NCBI GenBank assembly: GCA_013812265.1
Contig: JACCTQ010000306.1
Span: 1-6,843, forward strand
DNA length: 6,843 nt
Reading direction: 5' to 3'
Source: Actinomycetota bacterium
GTDB taxonomy: Bacteria; Actinomycetota; Thermoleophilia; Gaiellales; Gaiellaceae
Part shown: positions 1-5,689 of the stretch, piece after piece
Position numbering within the stretch: position 1 is the first letter of the stretch
Layout: every line of letters starts with the position of its first letter
Translations under genes and position numbers: made by a program
The notes under the pieces: model-generated
What the model saw: the letters and a program-made list of their open reading frames with translations, nothing else
The model's database searches: none
Told to the model about the DNA's origin: nothing

Positions 1-201
1 GAACGTGTGCGCGGCCGCCGTGGCTACCGGCAGCTCGCCGTCGAAGGCCCATATCAGGCGGTCGAGGTCGAAGACCGACCGCCACCTGGGAATGTCCTCC
101 TCCTTGATCTCGCCGCCGAACGCGGCCGCCCCCGTGTTGAAGAACGGCTTCAGCTCCTCGTCGGTGGGCGTGCGCAGCGTCACCGTCGCAGGGCCTTCCA
201 T
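1..201 (-). CDS. Eis-like GNAT N-acetyltransferase, N-terminal fragment (runs off the window edge)
   Basis: Only the first 67 codons are present. The translation begins MEGPATVTLRTPTDEELKPF and continues through an acidic/aromatic helix to DRLIWAFDGELPVATAAAH. This matches the first strand, first helix and following strands of an Eis-family GNAT domain: a beta-strand, a DEEL helix, then an 'AFDGELPVATA' strand pair like the 'AWEDGRAVGGAGAF' of the neighbouring acetyltransferase. The ATG is chosen because a GGAGAT Shine-Dalgarno lies 213-208 and because it overlaps the upstream stop by one base (TGATG, 199-203), typical of coupled genes. It is a diverged paralogue of the upstream gene, not a near-identical duplicate. 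The acetyl-CoA loop and catalytic residues lie outside the window, so activity cannot be judged. The family acetylates amines using acetyl-CoA; the substrate is unknown. Confidence 0.75.
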   Translation of the reverse strand, partial: MEGPATVTLRTPTDEELKPFFNTGAAAFGGEIKEEDIPRWRSVFDLDRLIWAFDGELPVATAAAHTF

Positions 202-1415
202 CAGAAGATCTCCGGGCACCACGGCGCACGACCCGTTCGGAACAGCCGGTCCGCGCGCTCGAGTGCGTCCGGAACGAGCTGCTCCACTCTTCCGGCACGC
301 GTGAGCTGCGCGAACGTGAACCCGCCGAGGTACACAGAGCCGAGCGTGGAGACGTCGAGCCGCAGCTCGGCAGCGTCTTCCGTCCGCGCGGCGGTCCCGC
401 CCTCGAGCCGCCACCGGCCACCATTCCAGGGGCAGAAGTCGTCGAGCACGTCCAGGACGATGCTCTCGTCGCTCGCGTACGAGCGAGCCCCGAGGGCAGC
501 GCCGACGTCCACGAGGCGGACCCAGAGCGCGTCCTCCAGCGTGAAGCGCATCCTCCGGGGCTCGGCGAGCAGAAAGAAGAGCGGGTGGTCCACCGGCAGC
601 AACCTGGCCCCGACCCGGTCCATCCAGTCGACGTCCAGAAGGTATCGCCAGATTTGCTGCATCGCCTGAGGCGAAACTCCCATCGCCTCGATCACGTTGA
701 CCCGACCCGTGGAGGTCCCGTGCTCGAACCCGGGATGCAGGCGGTAGAGGGCGTAGGCGCCGGTCCGCCCGTCCTCCTCGAGAATCACGCGCACCATCTC
801 ACCCCCTCCCCCGCGCCGCCACTCGGGATCGGCGAGCGCGCGGGCCTCCCACCAGTCGCGCGAGCGCGCGAACATGCCTGGCGTCTCGAGCGCGACCTGC
901 TCGTACACCGCCGGCACGAGCTCCAGCGCCTCCTCGTAGTCCACCAGCCGCAGCCGTCCGGCCGACTCGACAGGCGCGTGGAACGCAGCGCGGTTCCGCG
1001 GTATTTCCATCTCCCCGCTCAGGGACGCGATGCCGTACCCGAAGCGACCGTAGATGGTCGCCTCGGACGCCCACAGATAGGCCACCGGCTCGCCGCGCTC
1101 GTGGATGTCGTCGAGCTGGGCCCGCATCATCCCGCGCAGGAGGCCGCGGCGCCGGTGCGTCGGCAGCACGCCAACCGTCGTCACGCCGGCGGCAGCAACG
1201 CGTCCCCCCGGAACCGTGAGCTGAAACGGAAACGCGCCGGCGCCTCCGACCGCGCGACCGTCTTCCCACGCGGCGTGGAGCCGCTCCGCCGGAAGCACGC
1301 GGATGAAGCCGTCGAGCGACTCCTCGGTGGGGACGCGCCCGAAGAAGTGGAAGATCGGCGTCAGGCCGGCAACGACCTCGTCCGGCACGCACGGTCGAAT
1401 CTCGACCGCGCTCAG
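201..1415 (-). CDS. Eis-family GNAT N-acetyltransferase, 404 aa
   Basis: A full-length Eis-type acetyltransferase; the M. tuberculosis Eis protein is about 402 residues. Using the start at 1415, the first GNAT domain runs to about residue 150 and has the acetyl-CoA pyrophosphate loop VGVLPTHRRRGLLRG (81-95). The conserved IYGRFGYG motif (121-128) follows; in Eis this region carries the tyrosine proposed as general acid. A second GNAT-like region and a C-terminal SCP2-like domain follow, ending LGGFTFAQL ... LFRTGRAPWCPEIF. The terminal Phe carboxylate is the proposed general base in Eis, and it is kept here. The open frame continues upstream to 1619, but that extension lies inside the helicase gene, is Arg-rich and has no family similarity. 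The likely start is CTG at 1415, which gives LSAVEIRPC, overlaps the helicase stop (CTGA) and has a GGAGAGGG Shine-Dalgarno. GTG at 1388 is the fallback but would remove the first beta-strand. In Eis the reaction is amine acetylation, including aminoglycosides; the substrate here is unknown. Confidence 0.88.
   Translation of the reverse strand: MSAVEIRPCVPDEVVAGLTPIFHFFGRVPTEESLDGFIRVLPAERLHAAWEDGRAVGGAGAFPFQLTVPGGRVAAAGVTTVGVLPTHRRRGLLRGMMRAQLDDIHERGEPVAYLWASEATIYGRFGYGIASLSGEMEIPRNRAAFHAPVESAGRLRLVDYEEALELVPAVYEQVALETPGMFARSRDWWEARALADPEWRRGGGGEMVRVILEEDGRTGAYALYRLHPGFEHGTSTGRVNVIEAMGVSPQAMQQIWRYLLDVDWMDRVGARLLPVDHPLFFLLAEPRRMRFTLEDALWVRLVDVGAALGARSYASDESIVLDVLDDFCPWNGGRWRLEGGTAARTEDAAELRLDVSTLGSVYLGGFTFAQLTRAGRVEQLVPDALERADRLFRTGRAPWCPEIF
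208..213 (-). promoter_or_regulatory. Shine-Dalgarno of the second acetyltransferase
   Basis: GGAGAT read on the minus strand, with GGAG ending eight bases before the ATG at 201. It lies inside the last codons of the upstream acetyltransferase gene, so reinitiation or coupling is likely. It fixes the start of the edge-truncated gene. Confidence 0.6.
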
Positions 1416-3565
1416 GGAACCCTCTCCAGCGGCGCGTAGTCCAGCATCAGCTTCCGCTCGCTGCCGTCGTTGCCAAAGCGGACGGTCACGACGCCACCGG
1501 GCTCGATCCGGGTGATGACACCTTCGCCCAGCGTGCCGTGGCGGACCGACTCTCCGGTCGAGAACTGTGGCACGTCGGCTCGGGGCTCGATGCCCGCCGA
1601 CGCACCGTAGGACGACCACGACGCCGGCCGGAGCCGCTGGCGCTCGACGCCCTCCCCCGGCAACTCGTCCAGGAAACGGGACGGCAGGTTGTAGCTGCGG
1701 TTGCCGTACAGGGAGCGGGCGACGGTGTGGATGAGGACGAGCCGCTCCTGTGCCCGGGTCATGCCGACGTAGCAGAGCCGCCTCTCTTCCTCGATCCCTT
1801 GCTCCTCGATGGAGCGGGAGTGCGGAAAGATCTGCTCCTCCATCCCGATCATGAAGACAGCCCGGAACTCCAAGCCTTTGGCGTTGTGGAGGGTCATGAG
1901 CGTCACGAGGCTCTGCTCCTCCCGCATCGCGTCCTGGTCGGAGTGGAGCGAGATCTCCTGGAGAAAGTGCGAGAGGCTCGGCTGCGCCGCGGTCGCCTGG
2001 TACTCCTGGGCTACCCCGACGAGCTCCTGCAGGTTCTCGATTCGCCCCTGCGCCTCGATCGTCCGCTCTGCCTGGAGCGCGTCGACATAGCCGCTTCGCT
2101 CGAGTACTCGCTCGACCACGTCCGGAACCGTCAGCTCCAGCGCGCCCGCTTGCAGCGACTCGAGCAGCGCATGCAGGCCGCGAACAGCCCGGAGCGGGGC
2201 ACCACCGATGCCGGCTTCCTCAGCCTGCCCAAGCGCCTCCCACAGGTTGATCCCCTGGGTGTCGGCGTAGGTCTGGAGGCGAGCGAGCGACGTGTCGCCG
2301 ATGCCGCGGCGAGGGCGGTTCGCGATCCGCTGCAAGGACACGGCATCGAAGACGTTGTCGATGACCTGGAGGTACGCGATCAGATCCTTGACCTCGGCGC
2401 GCTCGTAGAAGCGCGGGCCGCCGATCACCTGGTAGGGCACACCCTGGCGAACGAGCACGTCCTCCAAGACACGTGATTGGGCGTTCGTCCGGTAGAAGAC
2501 GGCGAGCTCGCGAGCGTTGAAGCCCTCCTCGACGAGGGACGCAATCTGAGCCGCGACGAAGCGCGCCTCCGCGTGCTCGTCCTCGACCTCGATCGCCTGG
2601 ACGGGCTCTCCCTCCCCGAGCTCGGACCACAGGTTCTTCGGCTTGCGCTCGCGGTTGTGCGCGATGACGGCGTTCGCCGCATTCAGGATCGTGTTCGTGG
2701 AGCGGTAGTTCTGCTCGAGCGCGATCGTGCGGGTCTCGCCGAAGTCACGCTCGAACTCGAGGATGTTGCGGATGTCGGCGCCTCTGAACGAATAGATCGA
2801 CTGGTCCGGGTCGCCCACGGCACAGACGTTGCGGTGCTTGCCTGCGAGCAGCTGCAGCAGCCGGTACTGGGCGTGGTTCGTGTCCTGGTACTCGTCGACG
2901 AGCACGTAGCGGAAGGCCTTCTGCCAGCGCTCCAACGCCTCCGGGAAGCGCTCCAGGACTGTGACGGTGAGCATCAGCAGGTCGTCGAAGTCGACAGCGT
3001 TCGAGGCGAACAGGCGGCGCTGGTAGAGCTCGTAGACGTCGCCGACCGTCTGGTCGTAGAACGAGGCCACGCGACGGCGGTACTCCTCCGGGTGCACGAG
3101 CTGGTTCTTCGCGTTGGAGATCTGGGCATGGATGCCGCGCGGCGCGAAGCGCTTGGGGTCGCGCTCGAGCTCTTCGAGGCAAGCCTTGACGAGCCGAACT
3201 TGGTCGGCCTGGTCGTAGATCGTGAAGTTCGAGCGGTAGCCGAGGCGCGCGGCCTCGCGCCGGAGAATTCGGCCGCAAGCCGCGTGGAAGGTCAGGATCC
3301 AGATCGAGCGGGCGAGGCCTTCGAGCAGGTGGTCGAGGCGGGCACGCATCTCCGCAGCCGCCTTGTTGGTGAACGTGATGGCAAGGACCTCGTTCGGTTT
3401 CACACCGCAGGCCCTGATCAGATGCGCCACGCGATAGGTGAGCACGCGCGTCTTGCCGGACCCCGCGCCGGCGATCACGAGCAGCGGGCCCTCCGTTGCG
3501 AGCACGGCCTCACGCTGGGTCTCGTTCAGCTCCGCCAGGTAGGTCTCGGGGGAGGCGACGGACAT
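1412..3565 (-). CDS. pcrA: ATP-dependent DNA helicase PcrA/UvrD (superfamily 1A), 717 aa
   Basis: A 3'-5' DNA helicase/translocase of the PcrA/UvrD/Rep family, which acts in nucleotide excision repair, replication restart and clearing of stalled RNA polymerase. All SF1A motifs are readable in order: Q motif LNETQREAV (13-21), Walker A GAGSGKT (33-39), motif Ia ITFTNKAAAEM (63-73), motif Ib TFHAACGRIL (92-101), Walker B VDEYQDTN (223-230), motif III GDPDQSIYSFRGAD (251-264), motif IV LEQNYRST (283-290), motif V TLHNAKGLEF (558-567) and motif VI YVGMTRAQERL (599-609). After a variable linker, residues about 673-713 (VRHGTLGEGVITRIEPGG ... LDYAPLE) form the Tudor-like C-terminal domain that contacts RNA polymerase in PcrA. 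Length is near the 720-780 typical of the family. It is PcrA rather than Rep because of this tail. The ATG at 3565 has no Shine-Dalgarno, but a TAGCAT -10-like box lies seven bases upstream, suggesting a leaderless mRNA. Its stop overlaps the next gene by four bases. Confidence 0.97.
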   Translation of the reverse strand: MSVASPETYLAELNETQREAVLATEGPLLVIAGAGSGKTRVLTYRVAHLIRACGVKPNEVLAITFTNKAAAEMRARLDHLLEGLARSIWILTFHAACGRILRREAARLGYRSNFTIYDQADQVRLVKACLEELERDPKRFAPRGIHAQISNAKNQLVHPEEYRRRVASFYDQTVGDVYELYQRRLFASNAVDFDDLLMLTVTVLERFPEALERWQKAFRYVLVDEYQDTNHAQYRLLQLLAGKHRNVCAVGDPDQSIYSFRGADIRNILEFERDFGETRTIALEQNYRSTNTILNAANAVIAHNRERKPKNLWSELGEGEPVQAIEVEDEHAEARFVAAQIASLVEEGFNARELAVFYRTNAQSRVLEDVLVRQGVPYQVIGGPRFYERAEVKDLIAYLQVIDNVFDAVSLQRIANRPRRGIGDTSLARLQTYADTQGINLWEALGQAEEAGIGGAPLRAVRGLHALLESLQAGALELTVPDVVERVLERSGYVDALQAERTIEAQGRIENLQELVGVAQEYQATAAQPSLSHFLQEISLHSDQDAMREEQSLVTLMTLHNAKGLEFRAVFMIGMEEQIFPHSRSIEEQGIEEERRLCYVGMTRAQERLVLIHTVARSLYGNRSYNLPSRFLDELPGEGVERQRLRPASWSSYGASAGIEPRADVPQFSTGESVRHGTLGEGVITRIEPGGVVTVRFGNDGSERKLMLDYAPLERVP
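1420..1427 (-). promoter_or_regulatory. Shine-Dalgarno supporting a CTG start
   Basis: GGAGAGGG on the minus strand, with GGAG ending eight bases before CTG at 1415-1413. The same GGAG spacing is seen before the next gene's ATG. No ATG, GTG or TTG sits at a comparable distance in the acetyltransferase frame, so this site decides for CTG. Confidence 0.55.
3548..3555 (+). promoter_or_regulatory. Shine-Dalgarno of the cupin gene, inside pcrA
   Basis: GGGGGAGG ends eight bases before the ATG at 3564. It sits antisense within codons 4-6 of pcrA. It favours the 3564 start over the in-frame ATG at 3573 (about 17 bases away) and the one at 3609. Confidence 0.6.
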
Positions 3566-3959
3566 GGAGTCGATGCTAGCGTCGTGGCCGGTGGGCCACG
3601 CCTTCGGAATGATCGACGAGCTCGGAGAGGGTTACGGTTTCCGCAAAGTGCGGCAAGCGCTCGGCGTCACCGCATTCGGGGTGAACGTGATCGTGTTCGC
3701 ACCGGGCGTGGCCGGACGGCCCCATTTTCACGACACACAGGACGAGCTCTATTTCGTGCACCGCGGCACGGCGCGCTTCGACGTGGCCGGCGAGACGCGT
3801 GACCTGGGGCCCGGTGGCCTCTGCCACGTCGAGGCAACGACTCCGCGCCAGATCTCCAACGCGGGCGCGGAGGACATGATCCTATTCGTCGTGGGCGGCA
3901 AGGATGGTTACGTGGAACGCGACGGCCACCTTGCCCCGCCGGAGGCGTTTACCCCTTAG
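3564..3959 (+). CDS. Small single-domain cupin protein, 131 aa
   Basis: A single conserved beta-barrel cupin. The first cupin motif is clear: GRPHFHDTQDELYFVHRG (51-68), giving His54, His56 and Glu61 as the usual metal ligands. The second motif is atypical. LGPGGLCHVEATTPRQISNAG (81-101) has His88 at a PxGxxH spacing, but if the terminal N is aligned with the usual PHxxxN, the histidine position is taken by Arg95. Metal binding therefore cannot be assumed. The family includes sugar isomerases, dioxygenases and simple ligand-binding proteins; nothing here picks one. The start at 3564 has a strong Shine-Dalgarno, and its ATG overlaps the divergent pcrA ATG (CATG). Relatives often begin closer to the DELGEGYGFRKV strand (residues 18-29), so GTG at 3591 or ATG at 3609 remain possible. 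It converges on the next gene with an 11-base gap. Confidence 0.85.
   Translation: MESMLASWPVGHAFGMIDELGEGYGFRKVRQALGVTAFGVNVIVFAPGVAGRPHFHDTQDELYFVHRGTARFDVAGETRDLGPGGLCHVEATTPRQISNAGAEDMILFVVGGKDGYVERDGHLAPPEAFTP
3573..3578 (-). promoter_or_regulatory. Candidate -10 box for pcrA (leaderless)
   Basis: TAGCAT on the minus strand fits the actinobacterial TANNNT -10 pattern. Its last base is followed by seven bases and then the ATG at 3565, which places the transcription start on or next to that ATG. The absence of any GGAG-like sequence before the ATG agrees with leaderless translation. No clear -35 is visible. The box overlaps codons 4-5 of the divergent cupin gene. Confidence 0.4.
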
Positions 3960-3970
3960 ACGTAAGGCGC

Positions 3971-4690
3971 TTAGCTGCCCCGCGTCACCTCGTCCAGCTC
4001 GGCCTCGATCCAGGCCGTGGCGGTCGCGAGCGCTGCCGGGTCGTTGGACTTGACGACCACCTCCACCTGACTTCCGTCCGGGCTGAAGCTGGGGTACGAG
4101 CCGACGAGGACCCCGGGATGACGCTCTCCCATCGCCTGCAAGACGCGGACGATCCTGCTCTCCGTCGTGCGGTAGATGCGGCGCCAGGAGGTGATCGGCT
4201 CGGCCCGTCCCAGCTCGGGCTCCACGAGGCCGAACATCGCTTCCATCTCGGACGGCAGGCCCGGAAGCACGTAGACATTCTGAATCATGAAGCCGGGAGC
4301 GCCGCCCAGCGGGTTCTCAAGCGGGCGGCTTCCCTCGGGGAGCTGCGCCCAGCGCGCGGCGTACTCGGGGTCACTCGGAAACCGTGCGCGCAGCGCCGCA
4401 GCCACCTCCACCTCCTCGACCTGAGGCACCTCGAACGCGGCTGCGAGCGCCTCGCGCGTCAGGTCATCCGGCGTCCCACCGAGCCCGCCCGTAACCACCA
4501 TCGTGTCCACCTCGGCCGCCTGCGCCCGGACAAAGGAGCTCACACGACCGATGTCGTCGGGCAGCGCGGCGATCAAATGCACCGAGAAGCCGAGGCTCTC
4601 CAGCCGTGCGGCAAGCCAGGAGCCGTTCGTGTTCGGCGTGTCGCCCGACACGAGTTCGTTGCCGATCGTCAGGATCGCTGCCGAGGCCAC
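3971..4690 (-). CDS. CinA N-terminal-domain (MoCF-fold, COG1058-type) protein, 239 aa
   Basis: Matches the N-terminal half of CinA, a molybdopterin-binding-fold domain that hydrolyses nucleotide pyrophosphates such as ADP-ribose or FAD in studied members. Visible family blocks are LTIGNELVSGDTPNTNGSWL (7-26), VVTGGLGGTPDDLTREALAAAF (65-86), with G replacing the usual P of GGLGPTPDD, and NPLGGAPGFMIQNVYVLPGLPSEMEAMF (126-153). The small CinA middle subdomain follows, with VLVGSYPSF ... VEVVVKSNDP near the C-terminus. The PncC-type nicotinamide-nucleotide amidase domain of full CinA is absent, so this is the stand-alone form. The start is GTG at 4690: the frame is open to an ATG at 4720, but a TATACT -10 box lies between them and the family begins at the AAILTIGNEL strand. 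No competence role should be read from the CinA name. No operon partner is evident; the gene appears monocistronic and converges on the cupin. Confidence 0.88.
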   Translation of the reverse strand: MASAAILTIGNELVSGDTPNTNGSWLAARLESLGFSVHLIAALPDDIGRVSSFVRAQAAEVDTMVVTGGLGGTPDDLTREALAAAFEVPQVEEVEVAAALRARFPSDPEYAARWAQLPEGSRPLENPLGGAPGFMIQNVYVLPGLPSEMEAMFGLVEPELGRAEPITSWRRIYRTTESRIVRVLQAMGERHPGVLVGSYPSFSPDGSQVEVVVKSNDPAALATATAWIEAELDEVTRGS

Positions 4691-4698
4691 AACGCTCG

Positions 4699-4704
4699 AG
4701 TATA
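4699..4704 (-). promoter_or_regulatory. -10 box for the CinA-like gene (leaderless)
   Basis: TATACT on the minus strand, a five-of-six match to TATAAT, is followed by eight bases and then GTG at 4690. This spacing puts the transcription start at or within a base or two of the GTG. No Shine-Dalgarno precedes the GTG. The -35 region is poor (TTCCGA at 4725-4720, 15-base spacer). The local sequence is distinctly AT-richer than its surroundings. Confidence 0.5.
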
Positions 4705-4706
4705 AG
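4701..4706 (+). promoter_or_regulatory. Opposing -10-like box
   Basis: TATAAG on the plus strand overlaps the minus-strand TATACT. It lies six bases before an ATG at 4713, so a divergent leaderless transcript of the small ORF is possible. No -35 is evident, and the match may simply result from the AT-rich patch shared by both strands. Confidence 0.25.
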
Positions 4707-4712
4707 AATGGT

Positions 4713-4841
4713 ATGAGCATCGGAACTACAAAGGCGGCCGGAGTCCGGACAGCTCACGGTTGCTTGATCGTTGCGCTCAACGAGCACGTCGGGTACCGGC
4801 CGCTGCCGCCGCGCGCACGCTTCGCCAAGGTCGTCTCCTAG
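4713..4841 (+). CDS. Possible small ORF, 42 aa, unknown
   Basis: Translates as MSIGTTKAAGVRTAHGCLIV followed by ALNEHVGYRPLPPRARFAKV and VS. I do not recognise it. In favour: it fills the only sizeable intergenic gap, a TATAAG box sits at leaderless distance from its ATG, and the last 23 codons nearly all end in G or C, as in the real genes here. Against: there is no Shine-Dalgarno, the first 19 codons have mixed third positions, and GC-rich DNA produces open frames easily. Its TAG overlaps the TAG of the convergent repeat-protein gene through the palindrome CTAG (4838-4841). It has no membrane segment; the tail is basic and proline-rich. It could equally be non-coding 3' and promoter sequence. 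Confidence 0.25.
   Translation: MSIGTTKAAGVRTAHGCLIVALNEHVGYRPLPPRARFAKVVS
4768..4783. repeat. 16-bp inverted repeat (TCGTTG-CGCT-CAACGA)
   Basis: A perfect six-base inverted repeat with a four-base centre lies between the end of the ECF operon and the CinA-like promoter. It has no T-run on either side, so it is a poor intrinsic terminator. It could be a short hairpin at the 3' end of the ECF operon transcript, a protein-binding site upstream of the CinA-like promoter, or chance. Confidence 0.3.
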
Positions 4842-5689
4842 CGCAACGGGAACGGCTTACGCGCGAGCGCCGGCAGGACCTGCGCGGTCACCATGGTCGG
4901 GGTCGTCACGTACCGGGCTGAGTAGCGGAAGCTTCCATCCGCTCTTCGCATGCGCTCGAGGAAGCGAAGTGCTTTGGCGGGCGCCGGTTCGCCGGCGGCC
5001 ACGAACGCCTGGATCGACCACGCGGTCGACTGGCTGTCTGCCGGCCGGCCGCGAGCGAGGGCGAACCCGCCGTCACGGGTCTGGAGACGCCGAAGGTAGA
5101 GCAACCCGCGCCGCACCGGCTTGCCCGTGATCCCGGCCGCGCGAAGAGCCTGGATGGCGGCAGCGGTGTCGTTGGAGTCGGCCGCGCCGCCAGGCGCCCA
5201 CCCCCAGCCCCCGCTCGGGCGCTGTTGCCTGAGCAGGTAGCGAACTGACGCCGCGCCCGCAGGCCGGCCCGCGGCGCGCAGCGCGAGCACGCCCCAGATG
5301 GTGGAGTTGACGAGAGGCCCGATGCGCCCGTCGGGTCGCCGCAGCTCCACCAAGCGTGCGCTGAGCGGCTCAGCGCCCTGGCCAAGCGCTCGGAGGGCGA
5401 GGACGCGCAGAGCAAGGTCGGTCGCTGCCGGGTACGGCTTGTCCGCGAGATACTCGAGAGCCGAAGCGCCGTCTCGCCTCGAGGCCGCCGGGTTCCGTCC
5501 GGCCGCCTGCAGACCGAGAACCGCCCAGGCCGTCAAGGTGGGGTCCGAGCCCCCGCCTCGCTCGGCGAAACCGCCGTCGGGTTGCTGCCGCGACGCAACG
5601 TAGTCCGTCGGCTTCGGCCCGACCGCGGCCGCGATCGATCCGGCCGCGACGAGGCCCACGAGCAGCGAGGCGAGGCCCTTCAACTCCAT
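4838..5689 (-). CDS. Exported six-repeat prenyltransferase/squalene-cyclase-like (alpha/alpha barrel) protein, 283 aa
   Basis: The N-terminus MELKGLASLLVGLVAAGSIAA is a signal peptide or membrane anchor (hydrophobic about 6-23, no lipobox Cys). The rest is a chain of six helical-hairpin repeats. Their inner helices are near 50-64 (DPTLTAWAVLGLQAAG), 88-103, 128-141 (NSTIWGVLALRAAG), 170-186 (ADSNDTAAAIQALRAAG), 219-233 (SQSTAWSIQAFVAAG) and 262-276. QW-like turns precede most of them: QQPDGGF (35-41), RRPDGRI, QRPSGGWGW, QTRDGGF and RRADGSF; repeat 2 has lost the turn. This is the prenyltransferase/squalene-oxidase repeat fold, but at 283 residues it is far shorter than squalene-hopene cyclase (about 630). 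It has no DXDD; the nearest match is DSNDTA (171-176). Six repeats would close an alpha6/alpha6 barrel as in transcobalamin. It follows the ECF S-component gene with a 10-base overlap and has a GGAGGT ribosome site. A role in capturing the transporter's ligand outside the membrane is inferred. An Arg-rich upstream frame extension to 6298 is rejected. Confidence 0.85.
   Translation of the reverse strand: MELKGLASLLVGLVAAGSIAAAVGPKPTDYVASRQQPDGGFAERGGGSDPTLTAWAVLGLQAAGRNPAASRRDGASALEYLADKPYPAATDLALRVLALRALGQGAEPLSARLVELRRPDGRIGPLVNSTIWGVLALRAAGRPAGAASVRYLLRQQRPSGGWGWAPGGAADSNDTAAAIQALRAAGITGKPVRRGLLYLRRLQTRDGGFALARGRPADSQSTAWSIQAFVAAGEPAPAKALRFLERMRRADGSFRYSARYVTTPTMVTAQVLPALARKPFPLR

Noticed and set aside
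1416..1619. Upstream extension of the Eis-like frame to ATG 1619
   Set aside because: It overlaps the Tudor-like tail of pcrA by about 200 bases, has no family similarity and is rich in Arg and His.
2477..3802. A 441-codon open frame on the plus strand opposite pcrA
   Set aside because: It is antisense to a gene with every SF1 helicase motif. Its Leu/Val/Arg/Glu-rich translation is what G/C-biased codons give when read from the opposite strand, and no domain is recognisable.
3954..3967. CCTTA-GACG-TAAGG hairpin between the convergent cupin and CinA-like genes as a terminator
   Set aside because: The stem is only five AT-rich pairs, with no following T-run on either strand; it is too weak to call.
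4691..4720. ATG at 4720 as the start of the CinA-like gene
   Set aside because: It would put the TATACT promoter element inside the coding sequence and add ten residues before the conserved first strand.
4838..5689. Class II terpene or squalene-hopene cyclase
   Set aside because: Less than half the length, no DXDD catalytic motif, a signal peptide, and an operon with an ECF transporter rather than isoprenoid genes.
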